From Sphingobacteriales bacterium (GTDB lineage: Bacteria; Bacteroidota; Bacteroidia; Chitinophagales; JADIYW01): a stretch of 27,379 bases of DNA. Below are positions 1-8,759 of the stretch, in pieces. The stretch is taken from NCBI GenBank assembly GCA_016721245.1, contig JADKIQ010000011.1:1-27379 (forward strand), given 5' to 3'. The first letter of the stretch is position 1; the number at the start of each line of letters is the position of its first letter. The notes under the pieces are model-generated. The model ran no database searches and was not told the origin of the DNA. It worked only from the letters and a program-made list of their open reading frames with translations. A program made the position numbers and the translations under genes.

Positions 1-1694
1 GGTATGTCAAGGGGACAAGACGAGCTTTGGTAAACCACAGCGCCTGAAGAGGTGACGCTGCTACGAAAATACGAAGAGGCGCATGATAAGCTTTACAGGC
101 GACAGCAGAAGATTGTACTATGCGAAATAACTATTTTAATAATAAAGTAAAGACGAGTTCGGATAAGATCGTGAAAGCTGAAGATTACAGATCGGATATT
201 GTTGGTGAACGTGGAAGAACGATAAGAAACGCGTTTAGTAATGATATGTAGTACAGTGTGGGTCACCCTGCGCTGACAGCGGATGGCAATACGATGTAGC
301 ACGAGCGATATGCCGGGCGGCTGGCAGCACGGATATCTGTCAACGAAGAAAGGCGAAGTAGACTGGAGTACGCCGAAGAACGTAGGACCGGATATCAATA
401 CGGAAGGCAGAGAAGATGTTCCCTTGTAGATAAGAGTGGAGCTTTATTTTCGAGTGATGCACCTGGCGGCTTAGGGGTCTGGATATCTTCCGGGTGAAAC
501 CGGAATGCGAAGACAGGAAATGGGGCAAGATCAGAAACATCAGCGCACCGATTAACAGTAGCTACGATGACTTTAGCTTAACTACGGCACGGATAAGAGC
601 TACGGGTACTTCACCTCTGACCGCCCGGATGGTCACGGACTGGATGATATCTATACTTTTACGGACTGATGGCCTTTTTGGAAGGCATTATGGTGGATGC
701 GGAGACGGGCGGCCGGTTTGTCCGAGCAGGAAGGTGCTGATGAAGGCGAGCAGATGGCAGTGAAAGGAAGTGACGACGGAATGCGACGGAAGTTTGAGTT
801 CAATGTGGTAAATACGGACTATCAGTTCCGGCGGCAGTGCGGATGGCTATAATACGAATGACAGTGTAACGGCGACGACAGGCGTAGGCCCTGGCGGCAA
901 GGTGTTTGTAAAATCCTTTGACGAAGAAGAACTATGCCGATGAGCATCACGGGTTGGGCAGAACGCCGAAGGAGAGTCCGAACAGGTGCAGGCACGCTGA
1001 TAACGTTACCGAAACCTGAATCTTGATTGTCGAGCCAGTGTGAAGGGTGGACGAAAGCGTTTACGACGGATGCGAACGGTGAATCTGTGAAGAGGTTAGA
1101 TGCGACTGTGATTACGTTGTAGTTGCGGATGCGGTTACCTTCCGGGCAGCACGAGTGTGTGTTGAAGACGATAAGGAATGTGTAATAGACCGCAAATGCG
1201 GAGTGAATCCGAAGGAAATGGAAGTGATACTGGATGCGATGCAGGCGGGAGATGAACCAGGTGGCCCGTGAGGCTGAAGGACATCTACTCAGGCTTTGAC
1301 AATGGTACATAAGAACCGAGAGCGAGGAGGCTGGGCAAGCTGTTGGGTTTATGCAGGAGAATCCGGATGCTAGCCCAGCCGGAATCGGCTCACATACGGA
1401 TGCCGCGAGCACCGTTCGATTACAACATCAAGCTGTCACAGCGCCGAGCACAGAAGTGTTATTGGACTGGCTGATAGCAGCGAGTAAGCAAATCAGGACT
1501 GAAGCCAAAGGGTTATGGAGGAGACGCAGCCGAGAAACGGCTGTACGGATGGTGTACCATGCTCAGAGTATGAACACCAGCGAAACCGAAGAACGGAGTT
1601 CAGGGTAGTAGGCGGCAATATCAACGTGAAGTCGCTGGAACGCTTCGACACGGGTAGACCCATGCTAGAAGTCTGTCCGTTTAAAGAGAGATAA
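1..1694 (+). CDS. PD40 propeller - CRD-like - OmpA C-terminal domain envelope protein (frameshifted, 5' end outside window)
   Basis: No single frame is open, but stitching the three forward frames gives one coherent protein. About 100-660 reads as WD40-like PD40 propeller repeats: segments equivalent to HPALTADGNTMYFTSD, GALFFSSDAPGGLGGLDIF and KSYGYFTSDRPDGHGLDDIY. About 670-860 resembles a carboxypeptidase-regulatory-like domain (VDAETG...L, then a strand ending SADGYNTNDS). About 1340-1610 is an OmpA-type peptidoglycan-binding domain, with SHTDA near 1390 and EYEHQRNRRTEFRVV near 1570. The reconstructed tail ends in CPFKER and a TAA at 1692, just before a terminator. This order matches T9SS PorE-like proteins and related Bacteroidota paralogues, which link the outer membrane to peptidoglycan. 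The many small indels look like sequence errors, but true decay cannot be excluded. The N-terminus (TPR or lipoprotein signal) is missing. Confidence 0.8.
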
Positions 1695-1701
1695 ACTGAA
1701 T

Positions 1702-1729
1702 AAAAGCCTTCCAACTAGGAAGGCTTTTT
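1702..1729 (+). terminator. Rho-independent terminator of the OmpA-family gene
   Basis: A 10-bp perfect stem (AAAGCCTTCC / GGAAGGCTTT) with a 5-nt loop is followed by a short T run. It starts 8 nt after the TAA of the OmpA-domain gene, which supports that stop as the true gene end. Confidence 0.85.
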
Positions 1730-1752
1730 GCTACAAAATACAGTTTAATTTA

Positions 1753-1766
1753 TGCCGAATTCGGCA
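1753..1766. other. 14-bp perfect palindrome upstream of the DUF2851 gene
   Basis: TGCCGAATTCGGCA reads the same on both strands and is flanked by AT-rich sequence. It lies between the upstream terminator and the DUF2851 start, where an operator could sit. No regulator is identified, and it could be chance. Confidence 0.4.
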
Positions 1767-1803
1767 ATTAAATGTATCTCCAATAGACAGAAGATACTTT
1801 TTA

Positions 1804-3063
1804 TGCAGGAGCGATGATTTACACTTTATCTGGCAGAATAAATTATCCAACTACGAAAATTGAAAGACGCTAAATGGCAGCGAGCTTCAGATTCTTGATT
1901 TTGGAAAATACAATACAGACGGAGGTCCCGATTTCTGGAATGCAAAGTAAAATTGATGATATTATTTTGATTGGAAATATTGAATTGCATATTTATGCGT
2001 CCGACTGGAAATTACATAAGCATGAGCAAGATAAAAAATACAATAATGTAATTTTACATGTCGTATTTTTTAATGATGAACCAGTTCTAAATCTTCCAAC
2101 ATTAGAGTTAAACGGACGCATTCCCGCTGTTTTATTAGATAAATATGAAGCCATGATGCTTTCTCAGAAAAGTTTAATCTGTGAAAATTTAGTCGATACT
2201 ATTGATGAGTTTACGTTTAAAAACTGGAAAGAAAGACTCGTAATAAGGCGTATGGAAAGTCAGCGGAAATCTTGAAAATCTGAAATTAAATAATAACGAC
2301 TGGGAACAAACGTGTTATCAGTTGCTTGGTAAATATTTCGGAAGCCATATCAATGAACCCTTTGAATTACTGACCCGTTTCTTACATTACAAAATCTTAT
2401 TAAAGACAAGAAGATGTTTTTCAGCTGGAAGCCTTGCTGTTTAGTGTTGCAGGGTTTTTAAATAAAGATTTTGTCGAAATATATCCAAGAGAACTTAAGC
2501 AGGAGTATGAATTTCTGAAGCAAATACGACTTGAAGCAAATACAGGAACACCACTGGCGGTTTCTGCGCATTCGGCCGGTTTCTTTTCCGACGATACGTA
2601 TTGCCTGGTTTGCAAAAGTAATGCAGCAAATGCCTTTGTTAAATACCATTTTAGAATCAAAAGAAGAAAATCATTTTTAGATAATATTGAGGTGTCCGAA
2701 TACTGGAACGACACTATGTATTAGATAAATTAAGCAAACATAAATCCAAAACCATAGGCGAAGATTTCAAATCCATTCTAAAGATCAATGTATTTGCGCC
2801 GGTTTTGTTTGCCTATGGAAAACACCGGAATGATGATAGTTATACGGATAAAGCGTTCCAGTTGTTGTATCAAATACATGGCAGTCGAAACACGAAAACA
2901 AAAATCTTCAGATCAACTAAATTTAAACATGAAAACGCATTTGATACGCAGGCAATGATAGAATTATACGATAACTACTGTACGCAAACGATGTCTGGAA
3001 TGTGCCATCGGACATAAAATTTTACGCACGAATAATCCCGAACTTATTGCAAATAATTTATAA
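1804..3063 (+). CDS. DUF2851 family protein (frameshifted)
   Basis: The reconstructed product is about 415 residues and spans several frames. The start is ATG 1804 (MQER, then a shift into LHFIWQNKL). The family's conserved N-terminal block follows: KYNTDGGPDFWNAK, then GNIELHIYASDWKLHKHEQD, then KKYNNVILHVV. Further conserved pieces are CENLVD near 2190, LLGKYFG near 2325 and FAYGKHR near 2805. A Cys-rich end (about 2970-3010) leads to the TAA at 3061. DUF2851 is a Bacteroidota family of unknown function, and no catalytic motif can be named. At least six single-base indels interrupt it. The conserved sequence on both sides of each argues for sequencing error rather than decay. It is followed after 9 nt by the PspC gene. 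Confidence 0.82.
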
Positions 3064-3072
3064 CTTTAAAAC

Positions 3073-3319
3073 ATGTTAGAAAAACCGTTCAGATTATTTC
3101 AATCCCGTTCGTTGCGTGACGCAATAGAAATGAGCGTATATGGCGTTTGTTCATACCTCGGCAGAAAATTATCCATGCCTTCAAGCGTGTGCGACTCTTC
3201 TTTATTTACACCTCTTTCATCGCATTAGGTTCTCCCATTATCATTTACCTCATTCTTGATTTATACTCAATATGCGTTATATGATTAATAATAAACGAAA
3301 CCCTGTATGGGATATTTAA
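3073..3319 (+). CDS. PspC domain-containing small membrane protein (frameshifted)
   Basis: Frame repair gives about 80 residues: MLEKPFRLFQSRSLRDAIEM, then VYGVCSYLGRKLSMPS, then RVRLFFIYTSFIALGSPIII and a hydrophobic stretch ending in KRNPVWDI and TAA at 3317. This is the short PspC form common in Bacteroidota: a conserved GVCSYLG motif, one amphipathic and one transmembrane helix, and a basic tail ending NPVW. Family members are inner-membrane proteins linked to envelope stress in other bacteria. The role here is inferred from the family only. Two or three indels lie at about 3180-3265. Confidence 0.8.
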
Positions 3320-3330
3320 TAGAGTTGTGG

Positions 3331-3358
3331 AGTCGTAAGTAATAAGTTGTAAGTAATG
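3331..3358 (+). repeat. Heptamer repeat tract over the recX start codon
   Basis: Four consecutive 7-mers: AGTCGTA, AGTAATA, AGTTGTA, AGTAATG. One more related unit, AGTTGTG, lies at 3323-3329 with a 1-nt offset. The final ATG of the last unit is the recX start codon. Units share AGT plus a variable NNTN end and resemble the heptamers at 19986 and 22241. No inverted partner arm is visible nearby. Confidence 0.75.
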
Positions 3359-3815
3359 AAATCTGCTCCGCTTTCTGAAGAACAAATCATCAAAAAACTC
3401 GAATCTTTTTGTGCTTACCGAGAACGCTGTGAATCGGAAGTAAAACAAAATTATATCAGTTGGCGCAGATGTAAAAGAAACGGATTTCTACATAAACTAT
3501 TTGAAAGAAAATAATTTCCTGAATGAAGACCGTTTATCGCAGCATTTGCACGGGGAAATTCAACATTAAAAGCTGGGGTAAACGAAAAATAATTCAGGAA
3601 CTGCAGGTAAAAAGAATTGATTCAAAAGATACTGCAAAGTATTGAAAATATAGACGAAGGCAGTATTTTGTGCGCTTGCAGGATTTGCTGAGAAATTAAG
3701 AACAATAAAAGAAATCGATGTTTTTAAAAAGAAGCAAAAACTGATGCAATATGCTATGCAAAAGGGCTATGAAATGGAATTAATTATTGAAGCACTGAAA
3801 GAAATAAATTTATAA
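3356..3815 (+). CDS. recX: RecX family regulatory protein (frameshifted)
   Basis: Reconstructed length is about 155 residues. The protein begins MKSAPLSEEQIIKKLESFCA, then YRERCESEVKQKL, YINYLKENNFLNEDRL, and the RecX signature FARGKFNIKSWGKRKI. It ends in a helical repeat (KGYEMELIIEALKEINL) and TAA at 3813. RecX proteins are three-helix-repeat modulators that bind RecA filaments and limit recombinase activity. Single-base indels at about 3450, 3543-3560 and 3610-3690 break the frame, but all conserved blocks are present in order. The start codon is the last triplet of a heptamer repeat tract. The Rid gene follows 2 nt later, so the two are probably co-transcribed. Confidence 0.85.
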
Positions 3816-3817
3816 TA

Positions 3818-4204
3818 ATGAACAGACAAACGTACACAGAAGGCTCGCCATGGGAACCCATCGTTGGTTATGCAAGAGCCGTAAAAATCGGAAATGTAAT
3901 TGAAATATCCGGAACCACCGCCAGTGTAAACGGCGAAGTTGTAGGGAAGGGGGATGTATACGAGCAGACAAAATGTATTCTGCAAAAATTTGAGAAAGTG
4001 CTAAACGAATTAGGCGCTTCCATGAAGGATGTGGTTCGTACACGTATTTTTTGCACGGATATTTCACAATGGGAAGCCATAGGAAAAGCACACGGCGAAT
4101 TCTTCGGAGAAATAAAACCCACAACCGGTATGTATCAGATTTCTAAACTGATTTCTGATGATTTGCTCGTAGAAATAGAGGCTACGGCGATTCTCAGCGA
4201 ATAG
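3818..4204 (+). CDS. Rid family (YjgF/YER057c/UK114) protein
   Basis: A complete 128-residue ORF begins 2 nt after recX. It matches the Rid fold: SPWEPIVGYARAVKIGN, EISGTTASVNGEVVGKGD, QTKCILQKFEKVLNELGAS, DVVRTRIFCTDISQWEAIGK and a final LLVEIEATAI. Archetypal RidA deaminates reactive enamine/imine intermediates using an Arg in a P-A-R-S-type segment (Arg105 in E. coli). Here the matching segment reads KPTTGMYQISKL, with no Arg. This puts it in the widespread SPWEP...VGYSRAV-type subgroup, whose substrate is not established. I therefore do not assign the name ridA. Confidence in the family is high; confidence in activity is low. Confidence 0.92.
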   Translation: MNRQTYTEGSPWEPIVGYARAVKIGNVIEISGTTASVNGEVVGKGDVYEQTKCILQKFEKVLNELGASMKDVVRTRIFCTDISQWEAIGKAHGEFFGEIKPTTGMYQISKLISDDLLVEIEATAILSE

Positions 4205-4240
4205 TTGCATATTAAAGGATAGTTTTTTATCTTTATTGGC

Positions 4241-4454
4241 ATGAAGAAGAACCTTGCCTACTTACTATTGCTGTTTTTTTAGTTCAGTAATTATCATGTC
4301 TTGTCACGAAGGTGTTGGCTGCCCTGCCGACCAATATAACGATTGGAAAAAATTGAAGCGAACAGAAAACAACAATTAAAAAGCCCAAAAACCCAAATAG
4401 CGGAAAGGGTAAAAAGGCTCCAACGTTGTTGGTAACGGTGTGGTGCCTAAATAA
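4241..4454 (+). CDS. Small hypothetical lipoprotein (frameshifted)
   Basis: Starts ATG 4241 as MKKNLAYLLLLFF, then after a one-base slip SVIIMSC. This is a typical lipoprotein signal with the modifiable Cys at the end of the hydrophobic core. The mature part continues HEGVGCPADQYNDWKK, then a Lys/Pro-rich tail (KKPKNPNSGKGKKAPT) and VGNGVVPK with TAA at 4452. It is about 70 residues. Short Lys-rich lipoproteins with a Cys-x4-Cys start like this are common in Bacteroidota, with no known function. A second lipoprotein gene begins 5 nt after its stop. Confidence 0.6.
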
Positions 4455-4459
4455 AATAC

Positions 4460-5185
4460 ATGCAGAAATATATTTTTCTCCTGTCACTTTTTTGTTTGCC
4501 TGTAAAAAGGATGATAACGACCGAGAATTCTCACGGCAGCAACCTTCTAAAATTACAAAATATGTATACGATACAGCCATAAGCACTGAGAGTAAGGCTT
4601 TCGATATATCATTGTATTATAATTTTGAAAAGAACGATACGACAGTATTCGTTTCGGGCAAAGCAGGAGTTTTGTTTTTGATTATACCGCTTCGCCTCCG
4701 ACTATATTGCAAAGGCAGATTATTCCGATATTTCCAACGCATATGATCAGCTCTTTTTGATATTCAAAATAATGTGCTGCAGAAATACACAACAACAGGT
4801 TCGTTTGCCACGGATTCCACTTTGCTACAATATGATTCTATCGGCAGAATAAATAAACTGCAATATTATACAGCAAGCTCTTTTTTAAATTTTACTATTA
4901 AATACAATTACAAATACGATACTATTTTTCAGTATAAAAGTTTTGAGGATGCAAGTTGCCGGACAACGGATACCATTCTTTTAACCGGTAAAAGATTTAA
5001 CAGTCAGCTTCCTTATTTATTATTGCTTAATTTCTACTAAATGTAATGTATCCATTAGCACGGGTTTGTTATATGCCTTACCTATATCTACCTATAATTA
5101 TTATATTCCGAGAAAAGTGATAAACGGAGAGATTGTTGTGACTTATAGTTATACAGCAGATATCAAAGGAGACTTGCGAGTTTAA
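4460..5185 (+). CDS. Hypothetical lipoprotein, DUF4595/YD-like (frameshifted)
   Basis: The start is ATG 4460: MQKYIFLLSLF, then after a slip CFACKKDDND, a lipoprotein signal and lipobox. The mature protein (about 240 residues) is Tyr/Thr/Asp-rich and beta-type: ITKYVYDTA, ALYYNFE-like strands, LLQYDSIGRINKLQYYTAS, TIKYNYKYDTIFQYKSF. It ends VVTYSYTADIKGDLRV with TAA at 5183. The YDSxGRIxKL...YxY pattern resembles Bacteroidota surface lipoproteins with RHS/YD-like or DUF4595-like strands, but this is only a resemblance. Indels at about 4497, 4665, 4750 and 5035 break the frame. It follows the small lipoprotein by 5 nt, so the pair is likely co-transcribed. Confidence 0.6.
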
Positions 5186-5275
5186 CCACTAGTTCTGTAA
5201 ATATTTCTACCTTGAAATAATCAGTCAGGAGAGATTTGTATTTGAATATTAGGATAAACAGCATTCTAATTGCTT

Positions 5276-6729
5276 ATGATAAAAGCTATAAACATCAGGT
5301 ATTTATTGTCATCGGCATTCTGTTGTCCTTGTTTCTTTTTGCTTCAAATCCTTACAATTGGATGATAAAGCAGCAACAGTATTAGCTATAGCCTTCCTCG
5401 TTATTTTCTCTGGATTACAGAAGCTATACCCATGGCGGCTACAGCATTGCTGCCTCTCGTACTGTTTCCATTGCTGGATATCATGCCAGTAAAAGACGTG
5501 GCGAAATCATACGGCGATCCGATCATCTTTTTATTTATGGGCGGATTTTTTCTCGGGCTCGCCATCGAAAAATGGAATTTGCATAAACGCATTGCGCTCA
5601 ATATAGTCCGCATTTCCGGAACCAACGGCAACAGTATCATCTTAGGTTTTATTATGGCAACAGGCGGCATCAGTATGTGGCTGAGCAATACGGCGACCAC
5701 CATGATGTTGTTTCCGATAGCAACATCTGTTATACTGGTAATGAAAGAAAATCATACGCAGGGAAATCAGCAGAATTTTTCTATCGCACTGATGCTGGTC
5801 ATTGCCTATGCCTCAATTTAGGAGGCATTGCTACGATTATTGGCACACCGCCCAATGTGGCGTACGTTGGTTTTATCAAAGATAAGCTGCATCATTCCAT
5901 TGATTTTTTCGACTGGATGAAATTGTGTATGCCTTTGTCTATAGCATTATTGCTGATGTTATACATCGTCACTACACGTTTTTTATATCCCAATAAAATG
6001 GAGAAAAGCGAAGCGACGGCAAATTATATTAGGGAAGAAATAAATAAACTCGGCAAAATGTCCGTTACCGAATGGCGCGTGCTACTTATCTTTTGCTGAC
6101 CGCATTTTTATGGATTACACAAGCCATCTGGAATAAATGGTTTCAGCTGAAATTAGACGATGCCATCATTGCGCTCATCGGTGCGTTGCTGTTGTTTTCC
6201 GTTCCTTCCGGAATGAAGAATGAAGACGAAGAAAATGCTGCTTACCTGCCAATTTTAGAATGGAAAGATACGAAGCGAATGGCCTGGGAATCCTGATTTT
6301 ATTTGGCGGCGGCTTAGCGCTGGCAAAAGGACTGGAAGAAGCAGGATTGATACAATTGCTGGGAAATGTATTGGCGCAAATAGCACCCGATAATTTATTT
6401 TACTGATACTCTTAATCACCACATTGTCTGTCTTTATCAGCGAAGTGATGAGCAATGTGGCACAGGTAATTATCTTCGCACCCGTCGTGACAGCGTTAGC
6501 TGTTTCTTTAAATATTAATCCCTTACTGCTCGGTATCCCAATGTGCCTGGGAGCCAGTTGTGCCGGTATGCTGCCCATGGGTACACCACCTAATGCCATT
6601 GCCTTTTCCAGCGGACAAATCGCTTTAAAAGACATGCTGAAAACAGGCTTCGCGATGAATGTCATCAGCATTCTGTTTATCACATTAGCCTGCTATTTCT
6701 TACTGCCGCTGATGATGGATTTGAAATGA
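5276..6729 (+). CDS. DASS (SLC13) family sodium:dicarboxylate/sulfate-type symporter (frameshifted)
   Basis: The reconstructed protein has about 485 residues and many transmembrane helices, and it reads clearly as a divalent anion:Na+ symporter. Landmarks in order: WITEAIPMAATALLPLVLFP, FLFMGGFFLGLAIEKWNLH, the first Na+/substrate hairpin SMWLSNTATTMMLFP, IATIIGTPPNVAYVGF, LFGGGLALAKGLEEAGL, the second hairpin SEVMSNVAQVIIFAP and GMLPMGTPPNAIAFSSGQI. Single missing bases at about 5370, 5412, 5816, 6095, 6288 and 6402 split it. ATG 5276 also needs one repaired base; a TTG at 5242 is in frame without repair, so the start is uncertain. In the family, SNT motifs bind Na+ and the substrate carboxylate. 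The second one here is SNV. Substrate cannot be told from sequence; C4-dicarboxylates or citrate are plausible. Confidence 0.88.
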
Positions 6730-6742
6730 TACAGTCCGAAGT

Positions 6743-7021
6743 TTAATCTTCGAACTGTATGCAAATTTCCGAATAGATTTTTAGGTTTCTGTTACTTTCT
6801 CTGGCCTCCCGGGTAAAATGGATAACTTCTTCTCTTAATTCGCTCAGTTCTTTTATTCTTTGTTTTGAAAGGTAATCAGGCTCATCATATTTTACCATTG
6901 AAGTGAAATTTTTAAGATTGTGAAAATTGATTTTAGATTTAATCATTTCCAATAAAATTTCTTCTGCTTCATTGGGTGTAAATGTTCCTGCAATAAGATC
7001 TAATGTTTGTATTGATTCCAT
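6743..7021 (-). CDS. Hypothetical 92-residue helical protein
   Basis: A complete ORF starting MESIQTLDLIAGTFTPNEA, rich in charged residues with heptad-like spacing (KRIKELSELREEVIHFTREA). It appears to be an all-helical cytosolic protein with no signal peptide or membrane segment. Similar short proteins that begin with a DLIxGTF/Y-x-EA segment and end in a coiled-coil-like helix are widespread in Bacteroidota without known function. It is convergent with the transporter gene, and the stops are 13 nt apart. Confidence 0.65.
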   Translation of the reverse strand: MESIQTLDLIAGTFTPNEAEEILLEMIKSKINFHNLKNFTSMVKYDEPDYLSKQRIKELSELREEVIHFTREARESNRNLKIYSEICIQFED

Positions 7022-7031
7022 GATAAGTAGT

Positions 7032-7151
7032 TTAAGTTGATTTAGTGATTAATTTAAAAAGATGCAATCCTGTAATGATGCAAAGTGCACTGTACAATTC
7101 TCCAGATATAAAATCTATGGTATGATGTGAAACAATAACACAGCCAAGCAT
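7032..7151 (-). CDS. Possible small membrane protein
   Basis: A 39-residue frame begins MLGCVIVSHHTIDFISGEL and ends in KLITKST. It is hydrophobic enough for one or two short transmembrane segments. The frame is open for 18 more codons upstream, without a start codon, back to a TAA, so the true gene may be longer with an indel. Its stop lies 10 nt upstream of the 6743-7021 gene start. It has no recognised family and could be chance. Confidence 0.25.
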   Translation of the reverse strand: MLGCVIVSHHTIDFISGELYSALCIITGLHLFKLITKST

Positions 7152-7233
7152 TACGGTTAAAAAAACACCACTTGTATAGTCTGAAGAGTTGATTTCATTG
7201 GGATGATTTTAATGTTTAGAAATTTGGTTGCTG

Positions 7234-8669
7234 TTACTGCCCGTGACCTAGTGCAAAACCCGGCTCTCCGTTAAATAAATACAGATTCTCCGTTTTAATG
7301 GTATCTATGTTTTGCAGTTCGGCGTTTTGCAATAGTTGTATAATATTTTCTTTGCTGAATCTCTTTCCATTCTCTGTCATAAACCGGCATCTCCAGTGAT
7401 CGGTACAAAATGTTTCTTTGAAACCATTTGGCCATACTTTTATTCCGCGATTGGTGATCATTTTCAGAACCGTATCTTGTGTTTCTATTTGCTTCAGTAA
7501 GAACGCAAGTTCATTTGGCTCGGAGCCGTTCCACTGAACGAAGACATCCACGCCGGTCAGTTCTTTTTTTGCACCCGGCTTGCGTTTGTACTTTGGCAAA
7601 TGTAATACTGCATTGTTTGAATACGATACAGGTTGTAACAGCGACGGTTGTTTGCCCAGATTCTCTATGATTGCTTCTGCAAACTCTTTGGTGCCAACCG
7701 CCTGTTTACTTACACCTTCGGCAAAAATATCGTACGTGTGAATGCCGTCTTCAATGGTTTTTAACCAGGCGTTGTGAACTTTTTCAGCTACCTCTATCTG
7801 TCCGATATGATTCAGCATCATAATAGCTCCATGCAGCAATCCGGAAGGGTTTGCTTTGTTCTGATTGGCAATTCGCGGAGCGGAACCATGGATAGCTTCA
7901 AACATGGCACATTCTTCTCCGATATTGGAAGAGCCTGCGAGTCCTACAGAACCTGCAATTTGCGCTGCTACATCAGAGAGTATATCGCCATATAAATTAG
8001 GCATCACAATCACATCGAAAACTTCCGGTGTATCGGCCAGTTTCGCCGCCCCGATATCTACAATCCAGTGTTCTTTTTCTATCTCCGGATATTCCAGTCC
8101 TATTTCATCAAAGACCTTGTGGAACAAACCGTCTGTCTGTTTCATGATATTGTCTTTGGTAAAACAGGTTACTTTTTTTCTGCCATAGGCTTTGCATATT
8201 CAAAGGCATAGCGCACTATTTTTTCACAGCCGGGCCGGCTGATGAGTTTCAGGCACTGCACCACTTCGTTCGTATGTTGATGTTCTATGCCTGCATAAAG
8301 GTCTTCTTCGTTTTCCCGGATAATAACAAGATCCATTTTAGGATGCTTGGTAGCAACATATGGATGAAAGCTGATGCAGGGGCGAACATTAGCATACAAA
8401 CCCAGAAATTTACGGGTGGTTACATTCAGGCTTTTGTAGCCTTTGCCTTGCGGTGTGGTAATCGGTGCTTTTAAGAATACTTTGTTTTTACGGATAACAT
8501 CCCAGGAGGCAGCTGCAATACCCGCAGGGTTTCCATCCAGGTACACTTTTTCTCCAACTTCAATTTCATCAATTTCCAGTTGCGCGCCTGCTGCTTTTAA
8601 AATGTCCAGCGTAGCATCCATAATTTCAGGACCAATTCCGTCTCCTTTTGCAATAGTAATTCTTGTCAT
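7234..8669 (-). CDS. icd: Isocitrate dehydrogenase, Thermus-type long form (one frameshift)
   Basis: Two frames (8169-8669 and about 7234-8168) join into about 478 residues, broken by one indel in a homopolymer at about 8171-8178. N-terminal GDGIGPEI (9-16) is followed by the isocitrate-binding set equivalent to E. coli S113/N115/R119/R129/R153: S80, N82, R86, R96, R119. Catalytic Tyr is Y125. The second half has the Lys in FTKDNIMKQTDGLF, the metal Asp cluster in NLYGDILSDVAAQ, and the cofactor loop HGSAPRIANQNKANP. A C-terminal extension of about 150 residues (from SNNAVLHLPKYKRKPGA on) marks the Thermus/Rickettsia-type class. The enzyme makes 2-oxoglutarate in the TCA cycle. Arg-Ile in the loop instead of Asp-Ile favours NADP, by inference. 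It diverges from a LysR gene. Confidence 0.9.
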
Positions 8670-8704
8670 GATGTTCTTTTTGTTTTGTTAATGCAAAGTT
8701 GAGT

Positions 8705-8735
8705 ATTGTAGTTCATAAATAATATTTTAACTTTG
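8705..8735 (+). promoter_or_regulatory. Bacteroidota-type promoter for the LysR gene
   Basis: A TAACTTTG at 8728-8735 fits the Bacteroidota -7 element TAnnTTTG. ATTG at 8705-8708 sits 19 nt upstream as a -33 element. The -7 box ends 24 nt before the LysR ATG at 8760. On the other strand CAACTTTG (8696-8703), a one-base variant, lies 26 nt upstream of the icd start, so the 90-nt gap may hold two divergent promoters and the LysR operator. Confidence 0.5.
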
Positions 8736-8759
8736 TAATGATTAGCATAAATAAATTTT

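Noticed and set aside
822..1412. Open frame of 196 codons on the minus strand
   Set aside because: It lies antisense to the reconstructed OmpA-family gene, has no recognisable motif, and is open only because the sense gene is rich in codons whose complements lack stops.
1753..1766. Palindrome as a leftover EcoRI linker
   Set aside because: The core matches GAATTCGGC linkers, but the sequence continues into coherent flanking DNA on both sides with no vector sequence.
3331..3358. Repeat tracts as a CRISPR array
   Set aside because: The units are 7 nt in direct tandem with no spacers; no cas genes are in the window.
8145..8180. Programmed frameshift in icd
   Set aside because: The break is in a plain homopolymer, as with other indels in the window. 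Isocitrate dehydrogenase genes are not known to use frameshifting.
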